Numbered from the stretch's first letter, positions 33,798 through 44,202 are shown. The stretch: 64,000 nucleotides of DNA from Arthrobacter sp. MA-N2 (GCF_000517125.1 NZ_KI912155.1:1360924-1424923), one strand, 5' to 3'. Made by a program: numbers and translations. The notes: a model not told the origin generated them from the letters alone.

Positions 33798-34163
33798 TCA
33801 GTACCCGCCCCGTCCCCGTTCGCGCTCAGCCAGCAGGGTCGCCACTTTTTCGATGAGTTCGTATGGCACTGGCTTCCCGAGGGGAAACTTCAACGTGCCC
33901 TTGGGCGCCCGGAAAGGGGCTATTTCCCGCTCGAAGTCCTCGCCGCCGTCGGGCACTGGATAGACCGAAATATGGTGCTTCCACGCGGCGAAATACACCA
34001 CGTAGTGGCCGTCGAGCGTGATGGTCGGGATCCCGTAACTGATCCGGTCGCTGGCTCCGGGTACCACTGCCAGGGTCCGGCGTCGGATCTCGTGAAGGAT
34101 GGGTTGCACCTCGTCTGGCTGGGACGCGACGTAATCATCCACGGATTCAAGGTGCTGCGCCAC
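33798..34163 (-). CDS. DUF1801 / iron-chaperone-like protein
   Basis: The 121-residue product belongs to the YdhG/DUF1801 fold (Fra-like), with DYVASQPDEVQPILHEIRRRTLAVVPGASDRISYGIPTITLDGHYVVYFAAWKHHISVYPVP covering the conserved core and TLKFPLGKPVPYELIEKVA at the C-terminus. I place the start at GTG 34163 because GGAGGAGG precedes it by four bases and the upstream frame reads as non-coding. It is 31 bases from the DUF6036 gene on the same strand and may be in one transcript with it. Biochemical role unknown. Confidence 0.8.
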   Translation of the reverse strand: MAQHLESVDDYVASQPDEVQPILHEIRRRTLAVVPGASDRISYGIPTITLDGHYVVYFAAWKHHISVYPVPDGGEDFEREIAPFRAPKGTLKFPLGKPVPYELIEKVATLLAERERGRGGY

Positions 34164-34387
34164 AAGCCCTCCTCCAATACTTGCCGCTCGGTTATGGGCA
34201 TAGCTTGCCCCATTGCGTGGCGCACTGCCAGAGGGGCGCTCCCCGGCGTCGGCGCGCTTCGAAGGCACCGCCGTCGTCAGCTTTACGGGAACGACCAATA
34301 TGACCGAAACGCCAGCCGCTATGTTACCCAGCGGTATGGTGGCGACGGCGCGGCCGGTGGCTGCGGCAAGCCCAGGAAGGTTCATCG

Positions 34388-35788
34388 ATGAGCACCCAGC
34401 AAGCAGCGCCCCAGCGTGAGGCAGCCCGGACGCGCAAGGCCGTCGGCAATATCCTCAAAGGCTCGGCCGGCAACCTTGTGGAGTGGTATGACGTGTACAT
34501 CTACACGGCGTTCTCTGCCTATTTCGCATCCCATTTCTTCAGTTCCAAAGACCCGCTGCAGAGCAATTTGGAAGCCATGGCCGTTTTCGCCGTAACCTTC
34601 CTGATGCGCCCTATCGGCAGCTGGTTCTTCGGCCGCTATGCCGACCGCAAGGGCCGCAAGGCCGCCCTGACGGTAAGCGTCACCATGATGTCCGCGGGGT
34701 CCTTCGCCATCGCCATCCTGCCCACCAAGGACGTGATCGGAGGGTGGGCACTGGTGCTCCTGATCCTGATCCGGTTGATCCAAGGGTTCTCCGTGGGCGG
34801 CGAATATGGCACCAGCGCCACCTACATGTCCGAGGCCGCAACAGCCAAGCGCCGGGGCTTCTTTTCCTCCTTCCAGTACGTCACTCTGATCGGTGGTCAG
34901 ATGCTGGCCCTGTTGGTCCTCGTCATCCTGGAACAGGCGCTCGGCAAGGAAGCTTTGACCGGATGGGGTTGGCGCATTCCGTTCCTCATCGGGGGCGTTG
35001 CCGCGTTGATAGTTCTTTGGCTCCGACGCTCCATGGAGGAAACGATTTCCGCGGAGCAGACTGCTGCGGCCACGGCTCCTGCGGGCGGCGAGGCCCAGCC
35101 TGGCACCCTGAAGCTGCTTTTCACCAAGCACTGGCGCTCACTGCTGATCTGCATCGGCGTGACCCTGGGCGGCACGGTGGCGTTCTACACGTACACCAAC
35201 TTCATCCTGTCCTTCATGCAAAACACCAGCGGCATCGCCAAGGAGACCAGCAGCCAGATTAACTTCTGGGCACTGCTGATCTTCATGTGCCTGCAACCGG
35301 TCTACGGCATGATTTCGGACAAGGTCGGCCGCAAGCCGCTTCTCCTATGGTTCGGCATACTCGGGGTGCTGTGCACTTGGCCGCTGTTGTCTGCGCTGGG
35401 CGGAACCACGGACCCGTTCGTGGCCTTCCTTTTGATGATGGGCGGACTGCTGATTGTGGGAGGTTACACCTCCATCAATGCCTTGGTGAAGGCCGAGCTC
35501 TTCCCCTCGTCCATCCGCGCGCTTGGCGTGGGCCTTGGGTACGCGATCGCCAACTCGCTATTCGGCGGAACGGTTCCCTTGGTGGGTGCTGCCCTCCAGA
35601 AAGCCGGCCAGGTGGAGGTCTTCTTCACCTACGTCACCGTGGCCATCGGCATTTCCCTGCTGGTCTACCTATTCGCCCTGAAGAACAAGAATTCCACCCA
35701 CCTGGACGAGGAACAGGGGAGCGCCTTCGGCTCCCCCCGCGCGGACGACAACTCACGTGCTGATGATCAGGACTCCGTCAGCGCCTGA
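34388..35788 (+). CDS. MFS transporter of the metabolite:H+ symporter (MHS) family
   Basis: The 466-residue protein has 12 predicted helices and MHS-family marks: NILKGSAGNLVEWYDVYIY at the first helix, RPIGSWFFGRYADRKGRKAAL in loop 2-3 and LILIRLIQGFSVGGEYG. Members import dicarboxylates such as alpha-ketoglutarate, or osmolytes such as proline and shikimate. AGGAAGG precedes the ATG. The acidic tail after LFALKNK is cytoplasmic. The precise substrate cannot be read from sequence. Confidence 0.9.
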   Translation: MSTQQAAPQREAARTRKAVGNILKGSAGNLVEWYDVYIYTAFSAYFASHFFSSKDPLQSNLEAMAVFAVTFLMRPIGSWFFGRYADRKGRKAALTVSVTMMSAGSFAIAILPTKDVIGGWALVLLILIRLIQGFSVGGEYGTSATYMSEAATAKRRGFFSSFQYVTLIGGQMLALLVLVILEQALGKEALTGWGWRIPFLIGGVAALIVLWLRRSMEETISAEQTAAATAPAGGEAQPGTLKLLFTKHWRSLLICIGVTLGGTVAFYTYTNFILSFMQNTSGIAKETSSQINFWALLIFMCLQPVYGMISDKVGRKPLLLWFGILGVLCTWPLLSALGGTTDPFVAFLLMMGGLLIVGGYTSINALVKAELFPSSIRALGVGLGYAIANSLFGGTVPLVGAALQKAGQVEVFFTYVTVAIGISLLVYLFALKNKNSTHLDEEQGSAFGSPRADDNSRADDQDSVSA

Positions 35789-36110
35789 CTTTTTGGCGCC
35801 CGACGGCGGGTGGTTGGCATTCGAACGCCGGCCACCCGCCGTCGTCGTCCCCTCTCCCTCCCGACGTTCGCTCACTTGTGTGGGGTTTAGGGGCGACGCT
35901 CACTCACGTCTGCTGAGCGAGCCTCTCTGCGGGAGCATAGGTGACGAGGGACCAACCAGTATGCGTGCGGATCCATGATTCTTTGTTCCTCGATGCGAGA
36001 ATAGGGGAGGCTCCGCGGTTTGCAAGCGGGACCACCAACAGTGCTAATACAGCGGGGCGCCGTGCCCATTCCGGCCGCCTGCGCGAACCACTACGAACGG
36101 ACAATCGAAT
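35789..36110. other. Intergenic stretch with family C repeat
   Basis: This 322-base gap contains the family C repeat at 35861-35910 and the leader of the queuosine-precursor transporter gene. A small hairpin CCGC-GGTTTGCAA-GCGG lies near 36016-36032. I see no gene, and no match that I can confirm to a preQ1 riboswitch. Confidence 0.45.
35861..35910. repeat. Intergenic repeat, family C, copy 1
   Basis: Two direct copies of a core like CGACG(T/C)TCRCTCAC are spaced about 34 bases around a G-rich centre. Related copies are at 36816-36874, 44151-44202 and 53463-53545. Confidence 0.6.
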
Positions 36111-36809
36111 ATGTCAGCTCCAGAATCCCAGACCCTCACCAAACCCGCGCCTCGTTTCGCGTCGATCGGCTCCCCGTACTTTGGCATCATGCTGGCATGC
36201 ATGGCCGTGGTGGTGATTCTCTCCAACATTGGCGCGGCCAAAGGGGTCGCCTTCGGTCCGATCATTACAGACGGCGGCTTCTTCCTGTTCCCGCTCGCCT
36301 ACATTCTTGGCGATGTCATGAGTGAAATTTACGGCTTTAAGGTGGCCCGAAAAGCGATCATCACCTCGTTCGCCCTATCGGCGTTCGCATCGCTCTGCTA
36401 TTGGATCATCATCGCGCTGCCCGGTTTCAACGACGATTACGGGACCGCCAAACAGGCCGCCATTGAAGGCGCGCTGGGTCCGGTTCCGCAGATTGTCCTA
36501 GCTTCGCTGCTTGCTTTTTTCGCGGGCCAGACCATCAACTCCCTCATCCTGGTCAAAATGAAAGCCCGTTCGGGCGAACGCACCCTCTGGGCCAGGCTCA
36601 TGGGTTCATCCGGTGTGGGGGAGTTCGTGGACACGCTCATCTTCTGTAGCATTGCGTACTCGGTGATCGGCATCACGGACTTCGGAGGTTTCGTCAATTA
36701 CCTGGTGGTCGGCTTCGTCTACAAGGTGGGAGTGCAGTACATCCTCGTGCCTGTCACGTCCTTGGTCATTGGCTGGATCAAGAAGCGCGAGCCCAGCTAC
36801 TGGGCCTGA
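36111..36809 (+). CDS. Queuosine precursor transporter (YhhQ/VUT family)
   Basis: The 232-residue membrane protein belongs to the YhhQ family, which imports queuosine precursors such as preQ0 or preQ1. Family marks are VILSNIGAAKGVAFGPIITDGGFFLFPLAYILGDVMSEIYG near the N-terminus and SSGVGEFVDTLIFCSIAY near residue 165-183; about six helices are predicted. The tRNA-guanine transglycosylase gene, which uses the imported base, lies 3.5 kb downstream in this window, so the strain may salvage rather than make the precursor, as no queC/D/E genes are seen here. Confidence 0.92.
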   Translation: MSAPESQTLTKPAPRFASIGSPYFGIMLACMAVVVILSNIGAAKGVAFGPIITDGGFFLFPLAYILGDVMSEIYGFKVARKAIITSFALSAFASLCYWIIIALPGFNDDYGTAKQAAIEGALGPVPQIVLASLLAFFAGQTINSLILVKMKARSGERTLWARLMGSSGVGEFVDTLIFCSIAYSVIGITDFGGFVNYLVVGFVYKVGVQYILVPVTSLVIGWIKKREPSYWA

Positions 36810-36815
36810 GCAAAT

Positions 36816-36874
36816 CGCGACATAGGTGAGCGGGCGTCCGGTCGGAAGGTGACATAGGTGCGGGAGCGTTCCGG
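36816..36874. repeat. Intergenic repeat, family C, copy 2 (inverted)
   Basis: On the minus strand this reads CCGGAACGCTCCCGCACCTATG followed by a second CGCTCACCTATG core, the same pair of cores as at 53463-53545. It sits between the transporter stop and the ABC ATPase start. Confidence 0.6.
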
Positions 36875-36932
36875 CAAAGCACGACGGCGGTTGGCTCAGG
36901 GGAACCGCAGGGAAGTCCGGTAGCTTCAGAGG

Positions 36933-37619
36933 ATGAAGCTGGGAAAAGCCGTGCTGACGGCCGAGAATCTTGTTGCGGGCTATGGTGAGCACGCCGTGTG
37001 TGGGCCGCTCGACGTCGAAGTTTTCTCCGGGCAGGTGCTCGGGATGGTCGGCGAAAACGGGGCCGGCAAGTCCACGCTGCTTCGCACGATGATCGGCGCG
37101 CAGGCCGCGATCGAAGGCGATGCCCAAGTGCTCGGCTTGATGCCGGACGACCGCTCGGCCCTGTTCCGCAGCAAAGTCTCGGTGCTCCTGGACGAGGATG
37201 CCTACTTCGATTCCCTCACGGTCCGCGAGCACCTTTCCTTGGTGGCCCGGGGGCATGGACTTCCCAACCCCGATGCAGCGGTGGAGGGCGAGATCGACTT
37301 CTTTGAACTCCGAACCGTAGCGGACGCGTTTCCCGATCAGCTTTCCTCCGGACAGCGGCGCAAGCTGCTCCTCGCCTCGGCCTTCATCCGGCCCTTCGAG
37401 TTGCTGGTATTGGACGAGCCCGAACAGCGGCTCGATACCCGCATGCGCGGCCTGCTCGCGCAGCGGATTGCCCGGACGGCCAAGAAGAATGCGGCTGTGG
37501 TCATGGTTACCCACGATGCGGACGTCGCCCAGGTCGCGTGCACGCGGGCCGTGATTGTCGACGACGGCGGTGCGCGGGTGGTCGGCACGGACGAAGCCGT
37601 GGCGAGGATCCGCAGGTGA
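36933..37619 (+). CDS. ABC transporter ATP-binding protein
   Basis: The 228-residue ATPase has Walker A GENGAGKST at about residues 42-50, an ABC signature in the form LSSGQRRKLLLASAF, Walker B ELLVLDEPEQ and the switch His in VMVTHDAD. It couples to the DUF6297 membrane protein encoded immediately downstream, and the pair is conserved in Arthrobacter relatives. The signature LSSGQ and the small size suit an exporter of the ABC-2/DUF6297 type. Substrate unknown. Confidence 0.9.
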   Translation: MKLGKAVLTAENLVAGYGEHAVCGPLDVEVFSGQVLGMVGENGAGKSTLLRTMIGAQAAIEGDAQVLGLMPDDRSALFRSKVSVLLDEDAYFDSLTVREHLSLVARGHGLPNPDAAVEGEIDFFELRTVADAFPDQLSSGQRRKLLLASAFIRPFELLVLDEPEQRLDTRMRGLLAQRIARTAKKNAAVVMVTHDADVAQVACTRAVIVDDGGARVVGTDEAVARIRR

Positions 37620-37621
37620 AC

Positions 37622-39127
37622 ATGTCCACTGTTGCGACGGCGCAACCGGAGTTCGTCGACTTCGACCCCGAGCGTGCCACACGCAAGGTCATCAGACCGC
37701 GCGGTCAGTCCCTGCTTTCCAGACTCAACGAGCTGTACGTCCAATTCCTGACCTTCGGCGTCGCCCTGATCTACGCGACAGGCCTGCTCAACGGGCTTAC
37801 CGCTGCGGCGAATCATGGCTTCGGAGGCCATCTGGTTTCGGACAACTACGGAGTGGTGCCCGTGGAGTACGGTTTGGTTGCCGGGTTTGGTCTCCTGGGC
37901 ATCGCAGCCTTTTGGATGGCCAGCCGGCTCGGGCCACTAGCCATCACGGCGAACCAGCGGCATTGGTGGTACTCGCTGGCCATCAATCGCGAACCCCTTC
38001 TAGCGCGAGGCTTGCGTCGCGCCATCCTGGCGGCCGCCGTCGTCGGCGCCCTCGCGACTATTCCCGTAGCGATCATCAGTGGCTCGAACGCGACGGTGTT
38101 TGCCGGGCGTATCCTGACGGGTGCGCTGACCGGGGCGGCGATCCTGGCACTCGCGGCTTTCGCCCAGACGCGTTCAGCGGCGTCGGCCGGGCAACGCGGG
38201 CCGACAAAGTGGGTGTTGGCGGCTGCCTCGGCGGCACTCGGGGCGATGCTGTTCGGGACGTTGCAGGGAAACTGGATCCTCGCGATCGCGCCTGCGGTGG
38301 CCTTGATGGCTGCGGCTGCGGGCATGCGAAACAAACTCTCCACCGTCCGTACGACCTCGCTGCTCAAGGCAGGCTCCGCAAGGGGACATGTCCAGGCAGC
38401 GCTGACGCTGATGGATAGCGGGGAGCTCAGCGCCTCGCTTTCCAGCGGTGGCAAACGGAGCAGGTTCAGGCTCCCCGGTACGCCAAGTAGTGCAGCTGGC
38501 GCGCTCTTCCACGCGGAGGCAACCGTGCTCGCCCGGCAGCCCGGCCGGCTGTGGCGCTGGGGACTGGGTCTCGCCGTCATTCCCTTGACCGGGCTGGTCC
38601 GGACGTTCGATTCGCCCATCATCCTCCTTCCCGTGTTGCTTGCCGCGGCGATCTTCTCTGCCACTGCGGCGGCGGGGCCACTCTGGCAGCTGCGCATGGC
38701 TCCAAGCCTCGACGCGCTCCTCCCGATTTCCAGGACAGCTTCGCGCTGGGTCCACGTCGCATTGCCGGTCTTGCTGATGTCGTTGTGGACGACGGCGGCT
38801 GCCGGATTCTTCGTGCTGGCTGGCGGTTTCCGCGTGGAGCTCCTCGTCCTGGGAGCGGCGGCGGGCTGTGGTCTGGGTGCTGGAATGCTGCGACGCGCAT
38901 TCCGCCAGCCGGAAGACCTGACCAAGCTGGTGTACCTCATGCAGCTTGGACGGAGCGGGCCTGCCATGCTGGGAACCAGGATCCGAGGCTACGTGCTGTG
39001 CCTCTTCGCCGTGGTCCCACTGGCCTTGGGCATGCTTTTCAACGCCCCCGAGGTCCTGGTGACGCCCGCCGTCGTGCTCAATGTGGTGCTCCTAGTGATC
39101 GGCGTGACGATGGCGGACCGTCCCTGA
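37622..39127 (+). CDS. DUF6297 multi-spanning membrane protein, partner of the ABC ATPase
   Basis: The roughly 501-residue protein is Ala/Leu-rich with about 12 predicted membrane segments and an N-terminal cytoplasmic stretch. It matches the DUF6297 family that is found fused or adjacent to an ABC ATPase. The start MSTVATAQ at 37622 is one option; a GTG at 37616 overlaps the TGA of the ATPase gene (GTGA) and would add two residues, implying translational coupling either way. It is probably the membrane part of an ABC exporter. Confidence 0.8.
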   Translation: MSTVATAQPEFVDFDPERATRKVIRPRGQSLLSRLNELYVQFLTFGVALIYATGLLNGLTAAANHGFGGHLVSDNYGVVPVEYGLVAGFGLLGIAAFWMASRLGPLAITANQRHWWYSLAINREPLLARGLRRAILAAAVVGALATIPVAIISGSNATVFAGRILTGALTGAAILALAAFAQTRSAASAGQRGPTKWVLAAASAALGAMLFGTLQGNWILAIAPAVALMAAAAGMRNKLSTVRTTSLLKAGSARGHVQAALTLMDSGELSASLSSGGKRSRFRLPGTPSSAAGALFHAEATVLARQPGRLWRWGLGLAVIPLTGLVRTFDSPIILLPVLLAAAIFSATAAAGPLWQLRMAPSLDALLPISRTASRWVHVALPVLLMSLWTTAAAGFFVLAGGFRVELLVLGAAAGCGLGAGMLRRAFRQPEDLTKLVYLMQLGRSGPAMLGTRIRGYVLCLFAVVPLALGMLFNAPEVLVTPAVVLNVVLLVIGVTMADRP

Positions 39128-39139
39128 GCGTCTCCCCGG

Positions 39140-39211
39140 CGCGAGCTCGCCGGAACCGTGCCGGCTCGCCGGAACTTTCCGGCGACCAGGGCGCGTTCCG
39201 GCGAGCTCGAC
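39140..39211. repeat. Intergenic inverted repeat, family D, copy 1
   Basis: Perfect 14-base arms GAGCTCGCCGGAAC (39143-39156) and its complement (39195-39208), with a further GCTCGCCGGAAC copy in the loop. A related element is at 40234-40300. Together they flank the AbiEi-DUF559 gene. Confidence 0.75.
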
Positions 39212-39236
39212 GGCGGCAGGCTGGTTTGGCGGCAGG

Positions 39237-40166
39237 CTAACGGCGGAGGGCCTTCAGTATGCGGCCCTTGAATTCCTCCTCGCGAAAGAGATGCTTCCAC
39301 TCCACACGGACGAAGCGCCAACCATTCTCGCTAAGGGCCTTCTCCCGGCGCCGCTCCTGGAAAATCACCTCGGCTGTTGGCTTGAAATCGAAGTACTTGA
39401 TCTCGCCGTCGAATTCCAACGCGACCTTTGCCTCCCGCCAGGCAAAGTCGAGCCGATGCCGACCTGCCCGGCTCTGCACCTCAACCTGCGGTTCAGGCAT
39501 CGGCAACTTCAGCCGCGAGATGAGTTCCCGACACAAGGTTTCGCCGGCCGACTCGGATCGCGGATCAGCGTTCGCCAGGGCCTGTCGAAGCTTCCTGATG
39601 CCGCGTCGGCCATCCAATGCCTCGGCCATGGCCTGCATTAGCGCACGATCAGCGCCAAGCCTCAGTGCATGATCCATGAGCACCAGCCCGTGCCTGTAGC
39701 TGAGTAGCATGGCGCAATCCACCACCGTCCGCTCCAAGGACGTGACCCGCAAGTTCCCGATTGTCACAATGTCCGTCTCGGTGAAAGGCCTGGTGTGACC
39801 GCGGACGTCCTTGCCAAGGCGCTCGCTGGAGGGCCGCACCCGCAGCAGGATGTGGATGAGGTCGTCAACATTCCAGAGGAACAGGCGGTGCAGCCGCGCC
39901 GCCGAGGTGTGGCTATATACGTAGTCTCCCGTCGACGTCGTGAGCGTTCCATGCGCATGGGCGTAAATCAATTGAGTACTACGGATCCAGGCGGATTGTT
40001 TCGCCCAGAGCGCGGCCCGAATGTAGCAGCCATACCGTAGCCGGACCAGCTGGCCGCGACGCACCAAGAGCAGGATTGCACGGGAATTGAGGCCGTGTGC
40101 GTGAAGTTGATCGGTGCGCCAAAGGTTTCCCTTGTCCGGGAGCGAAAGCGGCTGGGAAGGCGTCAT
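39237..40166 (-). CDS. AbiEi-like antitoxin domain / DUF559 nuclease-fold protein
   Basis: The 309-residue protein has two parts. The first, about residues 5-150, follows the AbiEi-like pattern: a winged-helix start GNLWRTDQLHAHGLNSRAILLLVRRGQLVRLRYGCYI and the later TSLERTVVDCAMLL. The second, about 225-305, is DUF559, a very-short-patch-repair-like endonuclease fold, with HRLDFAWREAKVALEFDGE, EKALSENGWRFVRVEW. The acidic/EFDG residues of the nuclease core are present. The start MTPSQPL is preferred over an ATG 30 bases upstream. No AbiEii toxin gene adjoins it. The family is common in Micrococcales, yet its role (defence, repair or stress) is unproven. Confidence 0.75.
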   Translation of the reverse strand: MTPSQPLSLPDKGNLWRTDQLHAHGLNSRAILLLVRRGQLVRLRYGCYIRAALWAKQSAWIRSTQLIYAHAHGTLTTSTGDYVYSHTSAARLHRLFLWNVDDLIHILLRVRPSSERLGKDVRGHTRPFTETDIVTIGNLRVTSLERTVVDCAMLLSYRHGLVLMDHALRLGADRALMQAMAEALDGRRGIRKLRQALANADPRSESAGETLCRELISRLKLPMPEPQVEVQSRAGRHRLDFAWREAKVALEFDGEIKYFDFKPTAEVIFQERRREKALSENGWRFVRVEWKHLFREEEFKGRILKALRR

Positions 40167-40233
40167 TGATCCAGCCTTGTTCGCCGGCTGGGCCAACGGA
40201 AGCTGCTTGCTCGGCTATGTGGAAAACGTGGGG

Positions 40234-40300
40234 TCGCCGGAACAGTGCCGGGACGCCGGAACGCTCCGGCGAAACGGCACCGTTCCGGCGATCTCGGCGG
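40234..40300. repeat. Intergenic inverted repeat, family D, copy 2
   Basis: Arms TCGCCGGAACAGTGCCG (40234-40250) and CGGCACCGTTCCGGCGA (40275-40291) pair with one mismatch; a second CGCCGGAACGC/CTCCGGCG pair lies in the loop. It separates the tgt stop from the AbiEi-DUF559 start. Confidence 0.75.
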
Positions 40301-40312
40301 GAGCTGCGACGG

Positions 40313-41686
<1,374 letters not shown>

Positions 41687-42412
41687 TCAGTGCGAATGGA
41701 CCTCTGTGGGGTAGTTCTCAGCCTTCCAGCTATCCCAGTGCGAGCGGATCGAGTCCAGGCTGCCGGCACCCAAGTCGTAGGTCGAAGCGATGACGATAGT
41801 GCCGCCGTCGGGCCTCTTTTCCGGAATGACAGGCTGGTCGGCCACAATCAGCAGCCCGTCCCCGTGCTCTGCATAGCTGTGCACGGTGAGGCCCACCTGG
41901 TGGTTGCTCCGGAACCAGACCTTGCCGGAAATGGCCTCGCCCGTCGGCAGGGTCAGGGAGTAATCCTCGCCGGGAGACGGGACGTCGGACAGGCCGAGCT
42001 TCTGGAGCCCCGAACCGCTACCGCCGGGCAACGAAACGAAATGCGTACGCCGGTGTCCGTGCGGATGGCGTTCGAGGGCGAATCGGAGCTGCTGCAGGAA
42101 CGTCAACCAACCCTGGGTGATGTCCTCGTCCCAAGCGGCCCACTCGGAATCGTGGTCCAAGGCCGCCCGCGTCACGCGGACCTCGGTGCCTCCGCTGACG
42201 GGAGTGAGCTCGAAGACGTCTCCGCCATTGACGGTCAGAGATGTGTGCGCCGGACCCTCAACTACGTTGGTGGTGAAATAGATTTGGTTGATTTCGTCGC
42301 CAAGCTCGTCGGCTTCCCAGCCGTGCCATTGAGCCACGAGCGACGGTTCGCGCAGCGAAGTCCAAACTTGCTGCGCGTCGGCATTAATCACAACGCTCAG
42401 ATTGTTCGTCAT
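41687..42412 (-). CDS. SRPBCC/AHSA1-domain protein
   Basis: The 241-residue protein has an N-terminal START/AHSA1-like domain (VVINADAQQVWTSLREPSLVAQWHGWEADEL to WLTFLQQLRFALE, residues 8-110) and a second half with a similar beta-rich pattern that may be a degenerate repeat. Family members bind small hydrophobic ligands or modulate Hsp90 partners; no activity can be assigned here. It is transcribed away from the tgt gene by 33 bases and may share its transcript. Confidence 0.75.
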   Translation of the reverse strand: MTNNLSVVINADAQQVWTSLREPSLVAQWHGWEADELGDEINQIYFTTNVVEGPAHTSLTVNGGDVFELTPVSGGTEVRVTRAALDHDSEWAAWDEDITQGWLTFLQQLRFALERHPHGHRRTHFVSLPGGSGSGLQKLGLSDVPSPGEDYSLTLPTGEAISGKVWFRSNHQVGLTVHSYAEHGDGLLIVADQPVIPEKRPDGGTIVIASTYDLGAGSLDSIRSHWDSWKAENYPTEVHSH

Positions 42413-42473
42413 GGCCCGAATCTACCGCCGTTGGAGCGAACACGACAGGTCTTGTGAAATCCTCCGATAGCGC

Positions 42474-43439
42474 TTAGGCGCGCACGGCCTCGAGTTCGTT
42501 CGCGATCCGGTGATCGAGTTCACCCACGCCGAGGGTGTTCGAGCCCCCGTGCGCGCGCAGGAACAGCAGGGTTTCGAGCCGAAGTAGCCGCCATTCGCGC
42601 TCGGCGTCGCGATTGCCGTTGTCGATGGAGCGGAAGATTTCCTTGTCATACAGATTCGGTTCGTTGAGCCCGCGCTGCCGGACTTTGGCGGCGATCCGGG
42701 CCTTGAACGGGTCTGTCTCCAGCGTGTCCTGCGCTTGCAGGAGCTGGTCGTAGACCTCTGCGCGCTCCGTTTGGCCGAGCTCGCGGCAAATGAAGCTCGA
42801 AAGGGCGAGGGCGCGTTCAACGGACATCCACCGATCGCGGTTTCCGTCGTAGGGAAGCACATTGAGGATATCGGCCACGGCCAGGGCGTTGTCCGGATCC
42901 CGCAGCTCGATGAAGAGATCGTGCGCCAGATCGCTCACATCCCGCAGGCAGCTTCCCGATTTCGTGTTGATGCCCTTCACGAGCCGTTCGCTGAGGACCG
43001 CGACGCCGTTCCTGCCGGGGTGCGCTTCGGCAGCGGCGGCCACCACGTCCTCGGGAGAATCGCTCGGCACCGGGATCAGCGCGAGCTGAGCGGGACCCGG
43101 CACAAGAGACCCGCTGACAGTGGGCGCCACGGCTGGCAGCGGAGGCACGACGACGGCGGGAATCGCCTCTGCGGGCGCGTCACCTTCGTTGGAAGCTGCG
43201 TCGTCGGGGGCGGCAACTGCCTCGCCCACCGGCACGCCGGACCCGACTGCGATCCGCACTTTACCGCCAGCGATGGTGGTCACCAAGATGAGTGCGGGAA
43301 CGCCAAAGTCGTCCTGTTCGACCTCGATGTGGGTGATTTCCTCCGCGGGACCATCTCCGGGGAGGAACAGGTAGTCTCCGACTTGCAGGGCCCCAGCCTG
43401 CTTTTCACGGTACTGCTGGTCGGCTGGGCTGTGAGTCAT
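42474..43439 (-). CDS. Conserved hypothetical protein (DUF6707-like)
   Basis: The 321-residue protein has a cupin-like or Hint-like beta-rich N-terminus (LQVGDYLFLPGDGPAEEITHIEV), an Ala/Pro-rich linker at about residues 70-130, and a helical C-terminal half (DVSDLAHDLFIELRDPDNALAVADILNVLPYDGNRDRW and RLLRLETLLFLRAHGG) that I associate with DUF6707. No catalytic motif was recognised. The function is unknown, and the linker suggests two independent domains. Confidence 0.7.
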   Translation of the reverse strand: MTHSPADQQYREKQAGALQVGDYLFLPGDGPAEEITHIEVEQDDFGVPALILVTTIAGGKVRIAVGSGVPVGEAVAAPDDAASNEGDAPAEAIPAVVVPPLPAVAPTVSGSLVPGPAQLALIPVPSDSPEDVVAAAAEAHPGRNGVAVLSERLVKGINTKSGSCLRDVSDLAHDLFIELRDPDNALAVADILNVLPYDGNRDRWMSVERALALSSFICRELGQTERAEVYDQLLQAQDTLETDPFKARIAAKVRQRGLNEPNLYDKEIFRSIDNGNRDAEREWRLLRLETLLFLRAHGGSNTLGVGELDHRIANELEAVRA

Positions 43440-43530
43440 CGGAAGTCCTTTGGTTCTCTTGGGGTCCGCCCAACAGTCTATAAAACCCCACCGAACAAGT
43501 GGGGGAGGCAGCTACTGACTGACGGTGCGG

Positions 43531-44070
43531 CTACTGTCCGACCCCAGCGAAAGCCAGGGCCTGGCGGACCAGGTTGCTGCGTCCGCCGCTGAATTCCTGC
43601 TGGACGTCGTCGCCCAGGATCTCCTGCGGGGTCATCCACGTCAGCTCGAGGGCGTCCTGGCGCGGTTCGCACTCGCCTGTCACAGGGATGACGTAAACCA
43701 GGGACACGGCGTGTTGGCGGTCGTCCGTGAAGCCGGTCTGCGACGGCGCCGGGAAGTACTCGGCCACCGTGAACGGCACGGGACTGACAGGCAATTGCGG
43801 GAAGGCGAGAGGCCCGAGGTCCTTCTCCATGTGCCGCAGCAGCGCTGCCCGGATGGTTTCGCGGTAAAGCACACGGCCGGAAACGAAGGACCGGACCATG
43901 GTGCCGTCGGCATCGCCCTGAAGCAGGGTGCCCACCTCGTTGACGAAGCCGAGCGGATCCAAACGCACGGGAACCGCCTCAACATAAACCATGGGGAGGC
44001 GGCCGCGGGCTTCGAAGAGGTCTTCATCGGAAAGCCAGCCGGAGTAGGGGTCAGGGGTACGAACACTCAT
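43531..44070 (-). CDS. NUDIX-like DUF4916 protein
   Basis: The 179-residue protein matches the DUF4916/NUDIX-hydrolase-like family of Actinobacteria: GWLSDEDLFEARGRLPMVYVEAVPVRLD opens the fold and VSLVYVIPVTGECEPRQDALELTWMTP is typical of NUDIX beta strands. The strict Nudix box GX5EX7REUXEEXGU is replaced by VLYRETIRAALLRHMEKDLG, which keeps RE but lacks some acidic residues, so hydrolase activity is uncertain. It is monocistronic. Confidence 0.78.
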   Translation of the reverse strand: MSVRTPDPYSGWLSDEDLFEARGRLPMVYVEAVPVRLDPLGFVNEVGTLLQGDADGTMVRSFVSGRVLYRETIRAALLRHMEKDLGPLAFPQLPVSPVPFTVAEYFPAPSQTGFTDDRQHAVSLVYVIPVTGECEPRQDALELTWMTPQEILGDDVQQEFSGGRSNLVRQALAFAGVGQ

Positions 44071-44150
44071 GGTTAAGTTCTACCCCATCCCTTGCTGTTC
44101 CGAGGCTTAGCAATCAGACAGCCCAGGATTGCGTCGAGCCCAAAGCCGGG

Positions 44151-44202
44151 GACGCTCGCTCACCTTTGGCGCTAATTCGGGCGGCGCTCGCTCACATCTA
44201 TG
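44151..44202. repeat. Intergenic repeat, family C, copy 3
   Basis: Two direct cores, GACGCTCGCTCACCTTTG and GGCGCTCGCTCACATCTATG, spaced 33 bases. It lies upstream of the NUDIX-like gene and before the 32-bp tandem repeat. Confidence 0.65.

Noticed and set aside
35990..36110. preQ1 riboswitch before the queuosine-precursor transporter
   Set aside because: One small hairpin is present but no recognisable preQ1 aptamer consensus.
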